A stretch of 64,000 bases of DNA, taken from positions 62,001-126,000 of the forward strand of contig NZ_BNCD01000009.1 in NCBI RefSeq assembly GCF_014656295.1, written 5' to 3'. This document shows positions 45,392 through 53,756 of the stretch, piece by piece. Positions within the stretch are counted from its first letter, which is position 1, and every line of letters begins with the position of its first letter. The position numbers and the translations under genes were made by a program. The DNA is from Streptomyces sulfonofaciens (GTDB taxonomy: Bacteria > Actinomycetota > Actinomycetes > Streptomycetales > Streptomycetaceae). The notes beneath the pieces are model-generated. The model did not search any database and was not told the origin of the DNA. It saw nothing but the letters and a program-made list of their open reading frames with translations.

Positions 45392-47962
45392 CTATTCCGT
45401 GGCGATCGCCCCGAGGACGTTCATCCGGCCGGCCCGGAAGGCCGGGATGAGGGCCGCGAAGAGGCCCACGAAGGCCGACCCGATGAAGACGGTGATGATC
45501 GTCGGCCAGGGGATCTCCAGAGTGTGCAGGCCCTGAAGGACCAGCAGCTTCTGGGCCGTGGCTCCCCAGCCCATGCCGAGGCCGAGGCCGAGCAGGGCGC
45601 CGAAGAGGGCGATCACCACCGACTCCAGACGGATCATGCGCCGCAGTTGGCGGCGGGAGAGGCCGATGGCGCGCATGAGGCCGATCTCCCGGGTGCGCTC
45701 CACCACCGACAGCGCCAGCGTGTTCACCACACCGAGCACCGCGACGATGATCGCCAGGGCCAGCAGGGCGTAGACCAGGTTCAGTAGCTGGCCTATCTGG
45801 TCCTTCAGCTCCTGCTTGAAGTCGGTCTGGTTCTGCACCTTGTACTGGGGGTAGGGCGCCAGGGCCCGCTTGAGAGCGGCGTATGCCTGCTTCTCCTGGC
45901 CGTCCTTCGCCGCGGCGAACATGATCATGTCCTGGGGCATCCTGTCGGCCGGCAGGTACTGCCGGACGGTCGAGATGTTCAGGTACCTGGCGCCCTGGTC
46001 GACGCTGGTGTCGTCGGAGGTGATCGCGGCGACCTTCAGCCTGGCCGTGCTGCCGCCGACGAAGGCGACGGTGATCCGGTCGCCGACCTTGATGTGGTTG
46101 CGGGTGGCGTAGTCCGCGTCGACGGACATGGCGTCCTTGCCGTAGGCCGCGCCGAGGTCGCCCTCGGTGGTCTTGCGGCGCAGGTCCTGCGCGTACGTCG
46201 GGTCGGCTGCCACCAGTGTCTGGTTCTCCGAGGCGCCGTTGGGCGCGGTGATCCTGGTGGGGACGTCCAGGTAGTGCGTGACGTGCGCGAGGCCCGGGGC
46301 GGACTCCACGGCCTTCGCGGCCTGCGCAACGATCGTCTGGCCCGTGCTGGACTGGACGATGAAGTCCGCCCCCACGGACTTGTCCAGTTCCTCGGTGGCC
46401 GAGGCGACCATGGACGAGCCGACCACCGAGAGGCAGGCGACCAGCGCCAGGCCGATCATCAGGGCCGCGCCGGTGGCGCCGGTGCGCCGCGGGTTGCGCA
46501 GCGCATTGCGCTCGGCCATCCGGCCCACCGGCCCGAACAGCCGCAGCACCACGGCGCTGATCACCCGGACCACGGCACCCGCGAGCAGCGGGCCGATGAC
46601 GACGAAGCCGATCAGGGAGAGCACCACGCCGAGGCCGAGCCACGCGGAGCCCTGCGCCGCCTTGTCCTCCCCGGCCGCCATGTAGAGGGCGGCACCGCCC
46701 GCGCCGCTGAGGACGGCGCCCAGGACGCCGCGCACCACGCCCGCCCTGCCGTCCGAGGCGATCCCGGAGTCCCGCAGGGCCGCCATGGGCGAGACCCTGC
46801 CGGCGCGGCGGGCCGGGAGGTAGGCCGCGAGCACGGTGACGACGGTGCCGAGCAGCAGGCCGGCGGCGGGGGTGGTCCACCTGACCGTGAGGTCGTCCGT
46901 GGACAGCTCCATGCCGACGCTCGACATCACCTTCATCAGGCCCACGGCCAGGCCCACTCCACCGGCCACGCCGAGCACCGAGCCGAACACGCCCAGCAGT
47001 ACGGCCTCCACCAGCACCGAGCGGTTGACCTGCCCCCGCGAGGAGCCGATGGCTCGCATCAGGCCCAGCTCACGGGTGCGCTGGGCGACCAGCATGGAGA
47101 AGGTGTTGAGGATCAGGAAGATCCCGACGAGGAAGGCGATCCCAGCGAAGCCGAGCATCGCGTACTTCATCACGTCGAGGAAGGAGCCGACGTCCTTGCG
47201 GTTCTGGTCCGCGGTCTCCTTCTGCGTCTGCACGCTGAAGGAGGAGCCGAGCGCCGAGCTGACGTCCTTCTTCAACCGGTCGTCGCCGACGCCGGCGTCG
47301 GCCACCAGGTCGAGGTGGGTGAAGCGGCCGGTGGCGCCGAGCAGCTCGCGCTGCGCGGTGGGCGTGTCGAAGTAGACGATCGCCGCACCCGGATTGGTCA
47401 CCTTGAAGGTGGCGATGCCGGAGATCCTGGCCTTGAAATCACCGGTGGCGGTGACGGTGCGCAGGGTGTCGCCGAGCTTGAGGTGGTGCTTGTTCGCCGT
47501 GTCGGCGTCGACCATCACCTGCGACGGGCCCTTCGGGGCGTGGCCCGAGGTGATGTCCATGGAACGCAGGTCGTTGTGCGTCCAGTTGCCGGCGATGGTG
47601 GGGGCGCCGGTGTCGGAGCCCATGTTCGTGTTGTGCGCGTCGACGACGGTGACCTTCTCGCTGCTCACCCCGCCCTCGGCGGACTTCACGCCGTCCACCC
47701 CGCGGACCTTCGCCAGGACGGAGGCCGGCAGTGACACGGGCCGGCCGGTGTCCGACTGCGGGCGGTCCTTGTCGCTCCTGGGGCCGACCGTGACATCCGC
47801 GGAGGTCACCGCGAAGAGCTTGTCGAACGTGGTGTTCATGGTGTCGGTGAACACCAGGGTTCCGCAGACGAAGGCCACGGAGAGCAGGACGGCGACGGCG
47901 GAGAGCGCCATGCGACCCTTGTGCGCGAAGAAGTTGCGCATCGAGGTTCTGAGAACGGTCAT
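45392..47962 (-). CDS. ABC transporter permease, FtsX/MacB type
   Basis: 856 residues with the same plan as the permease at 23816-26344. It has an N-terminal anchor (KGRMALSAVAVLLSVAFVCGTLVF), a large extracytoplasmic domain, an FtsX module (LVGIFLILNTFSMLVAQR-TRELGLMRAIGSSRGQV), a second extracytoplasmic domain (STGQTIVAQAAKAVESAPGL ...) and a C-terminal FtsX module (AIIVAVLGVVNTLALSVVER-TREIGLMRAIGLSRRQL). The start overlaps the ATPase stop by four bases (ATGA), so the two are translationally coupled. It probably exports or expels hydrophobic peptides/antibiotics, or handles lipoproteins. Confidence 0.94.
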   Translation of the reverse strand: MTVLRTSMRNFFAHKGRMALSAVAVLLSVAFVCGTLVFTDTMNTTFDKLFAVTSADVTVGPRSDKDRPQSDTGRPVSLPASVLAKVRGVDGVKSAEGGVSSEKVTVVDAHNTNMGSDTGAPTIAGNWTHNDLRSMDITSGHAPKGPSQVMVDADTANKHHLKLGDTLRTVTATGDFKARISGIATFKVTNPGAAIVYFDTPTAQRELLGATGRFTHLDLVADAGVGDDRLKKDVSSALGSSFSVQTQKETADQNRKDVGSFLDVMKYAMLGFAGIAFLVGIFLILNTFSMLVAQRTRELGLMRAIGSSRGQVNRSVLVEAVLLGVFGSVLGVAGGVGLAVGLMKVMSSVGMELSTDDLTVRWTTPAAGLLLGTVVTVLAAYLPARRAGRVSPMAALRDSGIASDGRAGVVRGVLGAVLSGAGGAALYMAAGEDKAAQGSAWLGLGVVLSLIGFVVIGPLLAGAVVRVISAVVLRLFGPVGRMAERNALRNPRRTGATGAALMIGLALVACLSVVGSSMVASATEELDKSVGADFIVQSSTGQTIVAQAAKAVESAPGLAHVTHYLDVPTRITAPNGASENQTLVAADPTYAQDLRRKTTEGDLGAAYGKDAMSVDADYATRNHIKVGDRITVAFVGGSTARLKVAAITSDDTSVDQGARYLNISTVRQYLPADRMPQDMIMFAAAKDGQEKQAYAALKRALAPYPQYKVQNQTDFKQELKDQIGQLLNLVYALLALAIIVAVLGVVNTLALSVVERTREIGLMRAIGLSRRQLRRMIRLESVVIALFGALLGLGLGMGWGATAQKLLVLQGLHTLEIPWPTIITVFIGSAFVGLFAALIPAFRAGRMNVLGAIATE

Positions 47963-48777
47963 GACCTGCGCCCCCGGGCCTCGGAGCGCGGCGTGCGGGG
48001 CTGGTCGCCGGAGAAGCGCAGCATGCGCTCCAGCACCTGGTCCGCGGTCGGGTCGTGGGTCTCGTCGACGATGCGGCCGTCGGCCAGGTACAGGACGCGG
48101 TCGGCGTAGGCGGCGGCGACCGGGTCGTGCGTGACCATCACGATGGTCTGGCCCAGTTCGTCGACCGACCTGCGCAGGAAGCCGAGGATCTCGGCGCCCG
48201 CGCGGGAGTCCAGGTTCCCGGTCGGCTCGTCGCCGAAGATGATCTCCGGCCGGGCGGCCAGGGCGCGGGCCACGGCGACGCGCTGCTGCTGGCCGCCGGA
48301 GAGCTGGCTCGGACGGTGCTTCAGCCGGCCGCCCAGGCCGACCGTCTCCACCACGCGCTCCAGCCACTGCCCTTCCGGCTTGCGGCCGGCTATGTCCATC
48401 GGGAGCGTGATGTTCTCCAGCGCACTGAGCGTGGGGAGGAGGTTGAACGCCTGGAATATGAAGCCGATCCGGTCCCGCCGCAGTTGGGTGAGCTTCTTGT
48501 CCTTCAGACCGGTGATCTCGGTGTCGTCCAGGAAGATCTGGCCGGACGTCACGGTGTCCAGGCCGGCGAGGCAGTGCATCAGCGTCGACTTGCCGGACCC
48601 GGAGGGACCCATGATCGCGGTGAATCGGCCGCGGGCGATGTCCACGTCGACGCCGTCCAGCGCGAGGACGCGGGTCTCGCCGGCGCCGTACGCCTTGACG
48701 ACCTGCCGGGCACGGGCGGCTGCGACCGTACGCCCTCCAGCGCCCCCGTGCCTGGGAATGGTTACAGCCGTAGTCAC
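47959..48777 (-). CDS. ABC transporter ATP-binding protein (LolD/MacB type)
   Basis: 272 residues. Walker A IMGPSGSGKSTLMH, FIFQAFNLLPTLS, LSGGQQQR, IIFGDEPTGNLDSRAG and VMVTHDPVAAAYADR. The GTG start has AGGAGA six bases upstream. It is a close paralogue of the ATPase at 22986-23792, differing mainly near the N-terminus and in the helical domain. A perfect palindrome of two CCGATCGG boxes lies 24-43 bp upstream of the start. Confidence 0.95.
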   Translation of the reverse strand: MTTAVTIPRHGGAGGRTVAAARARQVVKAYGAGETRVLALDGVDVDIARGRFTAIMGPSGSGKSTLMHCLAGLDTVTSGQIFLDDTEITGLKDKKLTQLRRDRIGFIFQAFNLLPTLSALENITLPMDIAGRKPEGQWLERVVETVGLGGRLKHRPSQLSGGQQQRVAVARALAARPEIIFGDEPTGNLDSRAGAEILGFLRRSVDELGQTIVMVTHDPVAAAYADRVLYLADGRIVDETHDPTADQVLERMLRFSGDQPRTPRSEARGRRS

Positions 48778-48800
48778 GCTAAGTCTCCTATGTCGGTCAA

Positions 48801-48820
48801 CCGATCGGACGACCGATCGG
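48801..48820. promoter_or_regulatory. palindromic operator upstream of second ABC operon
   Basis: CCGATCGG-ACGA-CCGATCGG: two copies of an 8-bp palindrome four bases apart, overlapping the likely promoter of the minus-strand ABC operon (a TTGACC lies beside it at 48800-48795). The pattern suits a dimeric repressor such as TetR type. No such regulator is adjacent. Confidence 0.6.
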
Positions 48821-49316
48821 CGGGATGTCGAGCAGGTGAGGGATGGATGAGAGACGTGCTTCGCTCTGCGCTGTCAGTCTGCTGTGCCGACGTGCCCCGC
48901 CGCGATGAGGTACAGCGCAGTCTTTTCCTGGGGTAAACCCCACCCCCCGCACTGCGGTTTCACGCAGTGCAGCCGTGGTCGTCCGCCGGCACGTCCTCCG
49001 GTGCGTCCGGCACCCGCCTCGGCCCCCCGGCCTCCGCGGCCGCCGGTCCGCCCCGTTCGTCGTGTACAGCAAGGCTAGGCAGCGGCCCCCCGCGTCTCGT
49101 CCTCCAGCAGTACGAGCGTGCCCCGGTCCGTAGTACGGAGGATCCCCTAGGGGCGCTCCACCCCGTGGAGGAGCGGATCTCGGGGTCGTCTCCACCCTTG
49201 TGCCCACGCAGCCTCCACCCCGCACACCGCGGGAGGGGCGGGCGGACCGTCGCACGCTTCTCCCGCGCCCCGTCCCACCTGCGTGGACGAGCGGGTGGCC
49301 GGGCTCGGGCCCGTGC
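48821..49316. other. intergenic region with a palindrome cluster
   Basis: About 500 bp with no supportable gene. It contains the three adjacent palindromes at 49127-49170, and otherwise GC-rich sequence after the coiled-coil gene. Confidence 0.5.
49127..49170. repeat. three adjacent palindromes
   Basis: TCCGTA-G-TACGGA (49127-49139), CCCCTAGGGG (49144-49153) and CTCCAC-CCC-GTGGAG (49156-49170), within 44 bp. Could be a transcript-end structure of the 49317-50216 gene or a regulatory site for the ABC operon 350 bp away. Confidence 0.6.
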
Positions 49317-50216
49317 TCAGGACCCGTCCGCCGGCGGGTCCGTCCTCCCCGTCAGGGCCAGCAGGCTGTTGCGCACCCGGTCCATGTGCACCCGCACCTC
49401 GTCGCGCTGCGCGTCGTGCTCGCGCAGGGCTCGGTCCGTCTCACGCCCGATGCGCTCCACCCGCATCCGCGCCTCCGCGAGCAGTTCCGCACCGCACGCC
49501 TCGGCGCTCTCCTGCTCGCGCCGTGCCGTCTCCCCGGCCTGCGCCAGGGCCCGCTGCGCCTCCCTCAGCCGGGCCTCGGCCTGGGCCGTGAGCTCCGCCC
49601 CGTGCACCGTGAGCTCGGCCTCCCGCTCGGCGAACTGCCGCTCCGCGGCCTCCCCGCGCTCCTTGTGCTCGCCCTCCTGGTCGGCCAGCAGGGCCGCGGC
49701 ACGCTGCCGCATCTCACGCAGCGCCATCAGAGCCGCGCGGCGCGCCTCCTTCGCCTCGGTACGCGCCGCGGTACGCAGTTCGTCGGCCGTCCCACGGTCG
49801 GCCAGCAGGCGCCTCCTGGCGTATTCGTCCGCCTCCGAGCGCAGCGCCTCGGCATAGGCCCGTGCCGCGTCACGCGTCTCGCGCGCCGCGCGCACCGCCG
49901 TCTCCCTGATGCGCCGGGCCTCCTCCTCGGCGCCCGCGCGTACCGCCGACGCCTCCTCCTGGGTGAGCGCGAGGAGCTGGCGGGCACGCACGCCCAGCGT
50001 CTCGTACGTCTGCGGGGCCAGCCGGGCCGCGGCCGAGTCGAGGCGTGCCAGCTCGGCCTCCATCTCCTTGGCCATCACGGTCAGCCGGGCCGCACGCTCC
50101 CACGCCTCGTCGCGCTCCCGCGACAGGCCCCGGACGCACACGTCGACCTGTCCGGGACGGTAGCCACGGCCTCGTACGGCGGCGAAGCCGTGCGGTGACG
50201 CGGATGCAGTGCTCAC
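49317..50216 (-). CDS. coiled-coil cytoskeletal-type protein (FilP/DivIVA-like, often labelled cellulose-binding protein)
   Basis: 299 residues. A short N-terminal segment resembling DivIVA (ASPHGFAAVRGRGYRPGQVDVCVRGLSRERDEAWERAARL) is followed by nearly continuous coiled coil rich in Ala/Arg/Glu (for example EEEARRIRETAVRAARETRD, EAKEARRAALMALREMRQR). The N-terminus and repeat style match the Streptomyces family of filament-forming proteins related to FilP and Scy, which act in polar growth; older annotations call them cellulose-binding proteins. The GTG at 50216 has AGAGGGG seven bases upstream. A much longer in-frame extension upstream has no ribosome site and no coherent protein. Confidence 0.85.
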   Translation of the reverse strand: MSTASASPHGFAAVRGRGYRPGQVDVCVRGLSRERDEAWERAARLTVMAKEMEAELARLDSAAARLAPQTYETLGVRARQLLALTQEEASAVRAGAEEEARRIRETAVRAARETRDAARAYAEALRSEADEYARRRLLADRGTADELRTAARTEAKEARRAALMALREMRQRAAALLADQEGEHKERGEAAERQFAEREAELTVHGAELTAQAEARLREAQRALAQAGETARREQESAEACGAELLAEARMRVERIGRETDRALREHDAQRDEVRVHMDRVRNSLLALTGRTDPPADGS

Positions 50217-50561
50217 CTTGTTTCCCCTCTTCCGGCAGCGGAGCAACGGTCCACGCGCGGTACGGCAGCCCCGGACGCACGACGATGCGACGCCCACGGC
50301 TCCCGCGGCAGCACGCGCGTACCACGCGATGTGGCGCACATCTTGATGGATCAAGCGGAACAGCCCATAACGCGACACTCCGCCCATCTGCCCGCCAAGG
50401 ATGCACCTATTGGCGCCGGAAGTCCGAATCCGCAGAGGGGGGCGTACTGGTGTGTTGGCCCGTGGAGGCCCCCGGGAGCGCCGCCGGGCCCGAGGAAAGC
50501 CGCGGTGGTACGCACGAATGGGCGAACGGGCGAACGGGCGAGGGGCAAGCGCGCACAGCAG
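50217..50561. other. intergenic region upstream of coiled-coil gene
   Basis: About 345 bp. Promoter side of the coiled-coil gene; no clear promoter hexamers and no supportable gene seen. Confidence 0.4.
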
Positions 50562-50593
50562 AACGTCCCGTACGCGCACGCGTACGGGACGTT
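50562..50593 (-). terminator. terminator hairpin downstream of SUKH operon
   Basis: AACGTCCCGTACGC (50562-50575), 4-nt loop, perfect 14-base complement (50580-50593). It lies about 190 bp after the stop of the minus-strand deaminase/SUKH gene. Confidence 0.75.
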
Positions 50594-50726
50594 CGGGGGC
50601 CGACGGGCCACCGGGCTGCCGGGGGCCCGGGGCTGCCGGGGGCCCGGGCGCCGGCCACTCGGTCCGCGAGGCCGTGGGCCTGCTGGTCTGCGAGGCCGCC
50701 CGCCCGCCGGGGGCCGGGGCCGCCGG

Positions 50727-50782
50727 GCTGACTGACTGGCTGACTGACTGACTGACTGACTGGGTGACTGGCTGACTGGCTA
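50727..50782. repeat. tetranucleotide tandem repeat (GACT/CTGA)
   Basis: About 13 imperfect units of ctga with a few G substitutions, running directly into the stop codon of the minus-strand deaminase/SUKH gene at 50780. A simple repeat of this length is rare in such GC-rich DNA. Confidence 0.9.
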
Positions 50783-53749
50783 GAGAAGCCCGTCCCACAT
50801 CTGTTCGAGGAGGACGGACCACCAGCTCTCCGGGGACGCGAGCGCCGCCTGGTCGAGCGACGCCAACTGGGCCTGGAAGTCGACCGTCCACCGTCCGGCC
50901 TGCTCCTGGTCGAGCCCGGCGCGCAGCGGCCACATCCGGCCGAGCAGGGCCAGGCAGCGAACGAACTCGGGCAGGCCCGTGTTCACGAACTGCGGGGGAA
51001 CGGGCGCACCGCCCGGGCCCGCCTCCACCGGTACGGCCACGATGTTCGCCGTGCCGTACTGGACGCTGACCGCCCGCCCGAAGTCGCTGCCCACCACCAG
51101 GTAGGAGCCCGCGTCGGGCGCGGGCTGCACGCCGCGCTCCTGGGCCAGCTCCTGGAGCGTGGGCACCGGGCGGCCCGGCTGGGCCTGCGCCCAGAAGAAG
51201 GGCCGCACGTCCAGGGGCAGCCCCGCCCACATCAGCGTCACCGCGACCGCCTCCGGCACGCCCTGGCGGGACACCGCAAGCTGGTCGAAGCGGAAGATGC
51301 CGGGACCGTACGCGGCCGCAAGTTCCTGGGCGACACCCTCCGGCGGCAGCGGCGGCGCGGGCGGCACCGGCGGCAGCGGCGCACGCACCGGCGCGAGCCG
51401 CGCCGGGCCGTCCGCCACCTGGTGCAGCTCGCCCTGGTGCGCGAGCAGTTGCTGCATGCCCTGCTGCCGCGACGCGTGGTCCCTGCCGTACGGGGCGATC
51501 GAGGTGATGCGCGCCTGCGGCCAGTTCTCCCGGATCATACGGGCGCAGTACGCGCCCGGCAGCTCGCAGGACTCCAGCTCGGTGTGGAGTTCGAGGACCT
51601 GCTGGGGAGGGACGTTCATCGCGTGCAGCTCGTGCAGGATCTGCCACTCCGGATGCGGCATGCCCGGCGCGGAACGGCGGATGAGCTGCTGTTCGGAGCC
51701 GTCCGCCGCGCGGTAGCGCAGCACCGCCTGGTAGCCGGGGCCGACCGTCGGCAGGCCGGCCGGCTGCTGCGGATACCCGTACGCCGCGGGCGGCGGCGGG
51801 GCGCCGGGCAGGGAGTGGCCGGGCGGAGGCGGCGGCATGCCGGGACCGCCGGGCGGCGGCGGAGTCGCACCCGGAGGAGGCGGAGTGCCACCCGGGGGCG
51901 GCGGAGCGGCACCCGGAGGAGGCGGCGGCGCGCCGGGGCCGCCGACGGCCGGACCCGCCAGCATCGTCGCCGCCTGGTGCACCCCGCCGCCCGGCGGCTG
52001 CGCACCGGGGCTCACGCCGCGCGGCGGGGTGCCGGGGGCGCCGGGCGGGGGCGGCGGAGTCGCGCCCGGAGGAGGCGGCGGGCCGGCCGGGGCGCCGGGC
52101 GCACCCGGGGCGGGCGGCCTGGGCAGGCCGAGGCCGCCCTGGCTCGGGTCGGCCAGCATCGTCGCCGCCTGGTGCACGCCCCCCGGTGGGGTCCCGGGGG
52201 TGCCGGGCAGGGGCGGTGTCGCGCCGGGCGGCGGAGGCGGACCGGCCGGAGCACCCGGGGCGGGCGGGCCGCCGGCGCCCGGCGCACCGGGACCGTCCGG
52301 ACCCAGCGCCGACACCAGTTGCGTCGGGACGTAACCGCCCGCGGGGACACCGGGCACACCCGGGCCGGACGCGGGCGGCTCGGCCGCACCGCGGGCACCC
52401 GCAGGGCCGGGAGCGCCCGGTACACCAGGCTTACCCGGTACATCCGGTACGCCAGGCGCGCCCGGAGCACCGGGCGCACTCGCGGCGCCGTGCACGCCTG
52501 CCGCGCCCGCCGGAGGCGGGCCGGACGGCCCGGCGCCACCGCTCGGCCCGCCCGGCGGCGGACCGTCCGGCACAGCGCCGTACGGAGGCATGCCCTGCGG
52601 GCCACCCGGTGCGCCGGCGCCCTGCGGAGCCTCGGGAGCGCCGGAAGCCTGCGGCGGCGGAGCACCCGGCCCGCCAGGAGCACCCGGCCCCCCAGGACCG
52701 TCAGGGCCACCCGGCCCGCCAGGACCGGCGGGACCACCCGGCCCACCGGCACCGATGGAGTCCCCCGGTGCGCCGGGAACAGCAGAAACACCGGGCGCGC
52801 CCGCACCATCCGAAACGCCGGGACCACCCGGACCACCCGGCCCGCTGGACCCGCCAACCCCGCCAGGCCCACCCGACCCGCCAGGCGCACCTGCGTCCCC
52901 GGCTGCACCTGCACCCCCGGCTGCGCCCGCGCCCTGCGGGTACCCGTATGCCGGCGCCCCCGGCCCCGCCAGGGGGTCGAGCGCGGGCGACACCGCGGTC
53001 GGCGGCAACTGGCTGCCGCCCGACATCAGTGCCGTCTTCGCCTCAGGCGCCGCATGGGGCGGCGGCGCCTGGTCCTCGTCCAGGCCCGCGATCTGCGGCG
53101 CGAAGACGGTGGCGGGCAGCGGCACGGAGCGGTCCTCGCCGGCGTTGGTGTCGGTGCCGGCCCACGGAGTCGGCTCCGGCACGGCGTCCGGCGTCCGGCC
53201 GTCCTCCCTGGCCGGCGCGCCCTCTGCGAACCCGGCACCGGGAGCACCGAGAGCACCCGCAGCACCGGAACCCGTCGCTCCGCCGGCCTCACCGGCCGCC
53301 GGAGCCCCGTCCCCGGCAGCCGCGCCCCCGGCAGCAGCACCCGAGCGGGACGCGCCCGAGCGCCGGTCCGGGACGCCCAGCCTGTCCGCCGCCTCCTGGA
53401 GCCACTCCGGCGGACTCAGCAGGAACGACGTCTGATTGAGGTCGACACGCTCCGCGGCGGCAGCGGGGGCGGGCCGCGCCGGATCGTCCGGGGCCCCGTA
53501 CTCCTCCTCGTACCGCCGGATCACCTCGCCGACCGGCAGTCCCGGCCACAGCGTCGCCGCCCCGCCGTTCCGCGGGATCACCAGCCGCTGCGCGCCGCCC
53601 TCCGAGCGGGGCCGGTCGGCACGGTCCTCGGCCCAGACGACGAAGCCCAGCTCGAACTCCCGCACCCGCACCTCGCGGTGCTCGTACGCGGGCACTCCGG
53701 CGTTGATCCACTCCTCGGCACGGTCCTGCGCCTGAGCGAACGTCACCAT
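50780..53749 (-). CDS. multidomain protein: Imm35/YrhB-like N-terminus, disordered linker, deaminase-like toxin domain, SUKH immunity domain
   Basis: 989 residues without signal peptide or membrane helix. Residues 1-95 (FAQAQDRAEEWINAGVP ... EFELGFVVWAEDRA ... LWPGLPVGEVIRRYEEEYG) resemble the Imm35/YrhB immunity fold. A second motif, LNQTSFLLSPPEWLQEAADR, follows near 105. Residues 130-670 are Gly/Pro/Ala-rich, with recurring short motifs such as QAATMLADP and VPTQLVSALG. At 672-775, LRYRAADGSEQQLI and LHTELESCELPGAYCARMI carry a deaminase-type zinc signature (H722-x-E724, C728, C735). Residues 806-989 (YGPGIFRFDQLAV ... SYLVVGSDFGRAVSVQYG ... NTGLPEFVRCLALLGRMWP) look like a SUKH-4 domain. 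Follows the WHH/SUKH gene by 7 bp with GGAG upstream. Domain calls are by motif only; the deaminase call is the least certain. Confidence 0.85.
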   Translation of the reverse strand: MVTFAQAQDRAEEWINAGVPAYEHREVRVREFELGFVVWAEDRADRPRSEGGAQRLVIPRNGGAATLWPGLPVGEVIRRYEEEYGAPDDPARPAPAAAAERVDLNQTSFLLSPPEWLQEAADRLGVPDRRSGASRSGAAAGGAAAGDGAPAAGEAGGATGSGAAGALGAPGAGFAEGAPAREDGRTPDAVPEPTPWAGTDTNAGEDRSVPLPATVFAPQIAGLDEDQAPPPHAAPEAKTALMSGGSQLPPTAVSPALDPLAGPGAPAYGYPQGAGAAGGAGAAGDAGAPGGSGGPGGVGGSSGPGGPGGPGVSDGAGAPGVSAVPGAPGDSIGAGGPGGPAGPGGPGGPDGPGGPGAPGGPGAPPPQASGAPEAPQGAGAPGGPQGMPPYGAVPDGPPPGGPSGGAGPSGPPPAGAAGVHGAASAPGAPGAPGVPDVPGKPGVPGAPGPAGARGAAEPPASGPGVPGVPAGGYVPTQLVSALGPDGPGAPGAGGPPAPGAPAGPPPPPGATPPLPGTPGTPPGGVHQAATMLADPSQGGLGLPRPPAPGAPGAPAGPPPPPGATPPPPPGAPGTPPRGVSPGAQPPGGGVHQAATMLAGPAVGGPGAPPPPPGAAPPPPGGTPPPPGATPPPPGGPGMPPPPPGHSLPGAPPPPAAYGYPQQPAGLPTVGPGYQAVLRYRAADGSEQQLIRRSAPGMPHPEWQILHELHAMNVPPQQVLELHTELESCELPGAYCARMIRENWPQARITSIAPYGRDHASRQQGMQQLLAHQGELHQVADGPARLAPVRAPLPPVPPAPPLPPEGVAQELAAAYGPGIFRFDQLAVSRQGVPEAVAVTLMWAGLPLDVRPFFWAQAQPGRPVPTLQELAQERGVQPAPDAGSYLVVGSDFGRAVSVQYGTANIVAVPVEAGPGGAPVPPQFVNTGLPEFVRCLALLGRMWPLRAGLDQEQAGRWTVDFQAQLASLDQAALASPESWWSVLLEQMWDGLL

Positions 53750-53756
53750 CGGCTCC

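Noticed and set aside
50217..51647. In-frame upstream extension of the coiled-coil gene
   Set aside because: It has no coherent protein and overlaps the deaminase/SUKH gene in another frame. The GTG at 50216 has its own ribosome site and a family-like N-terminus.
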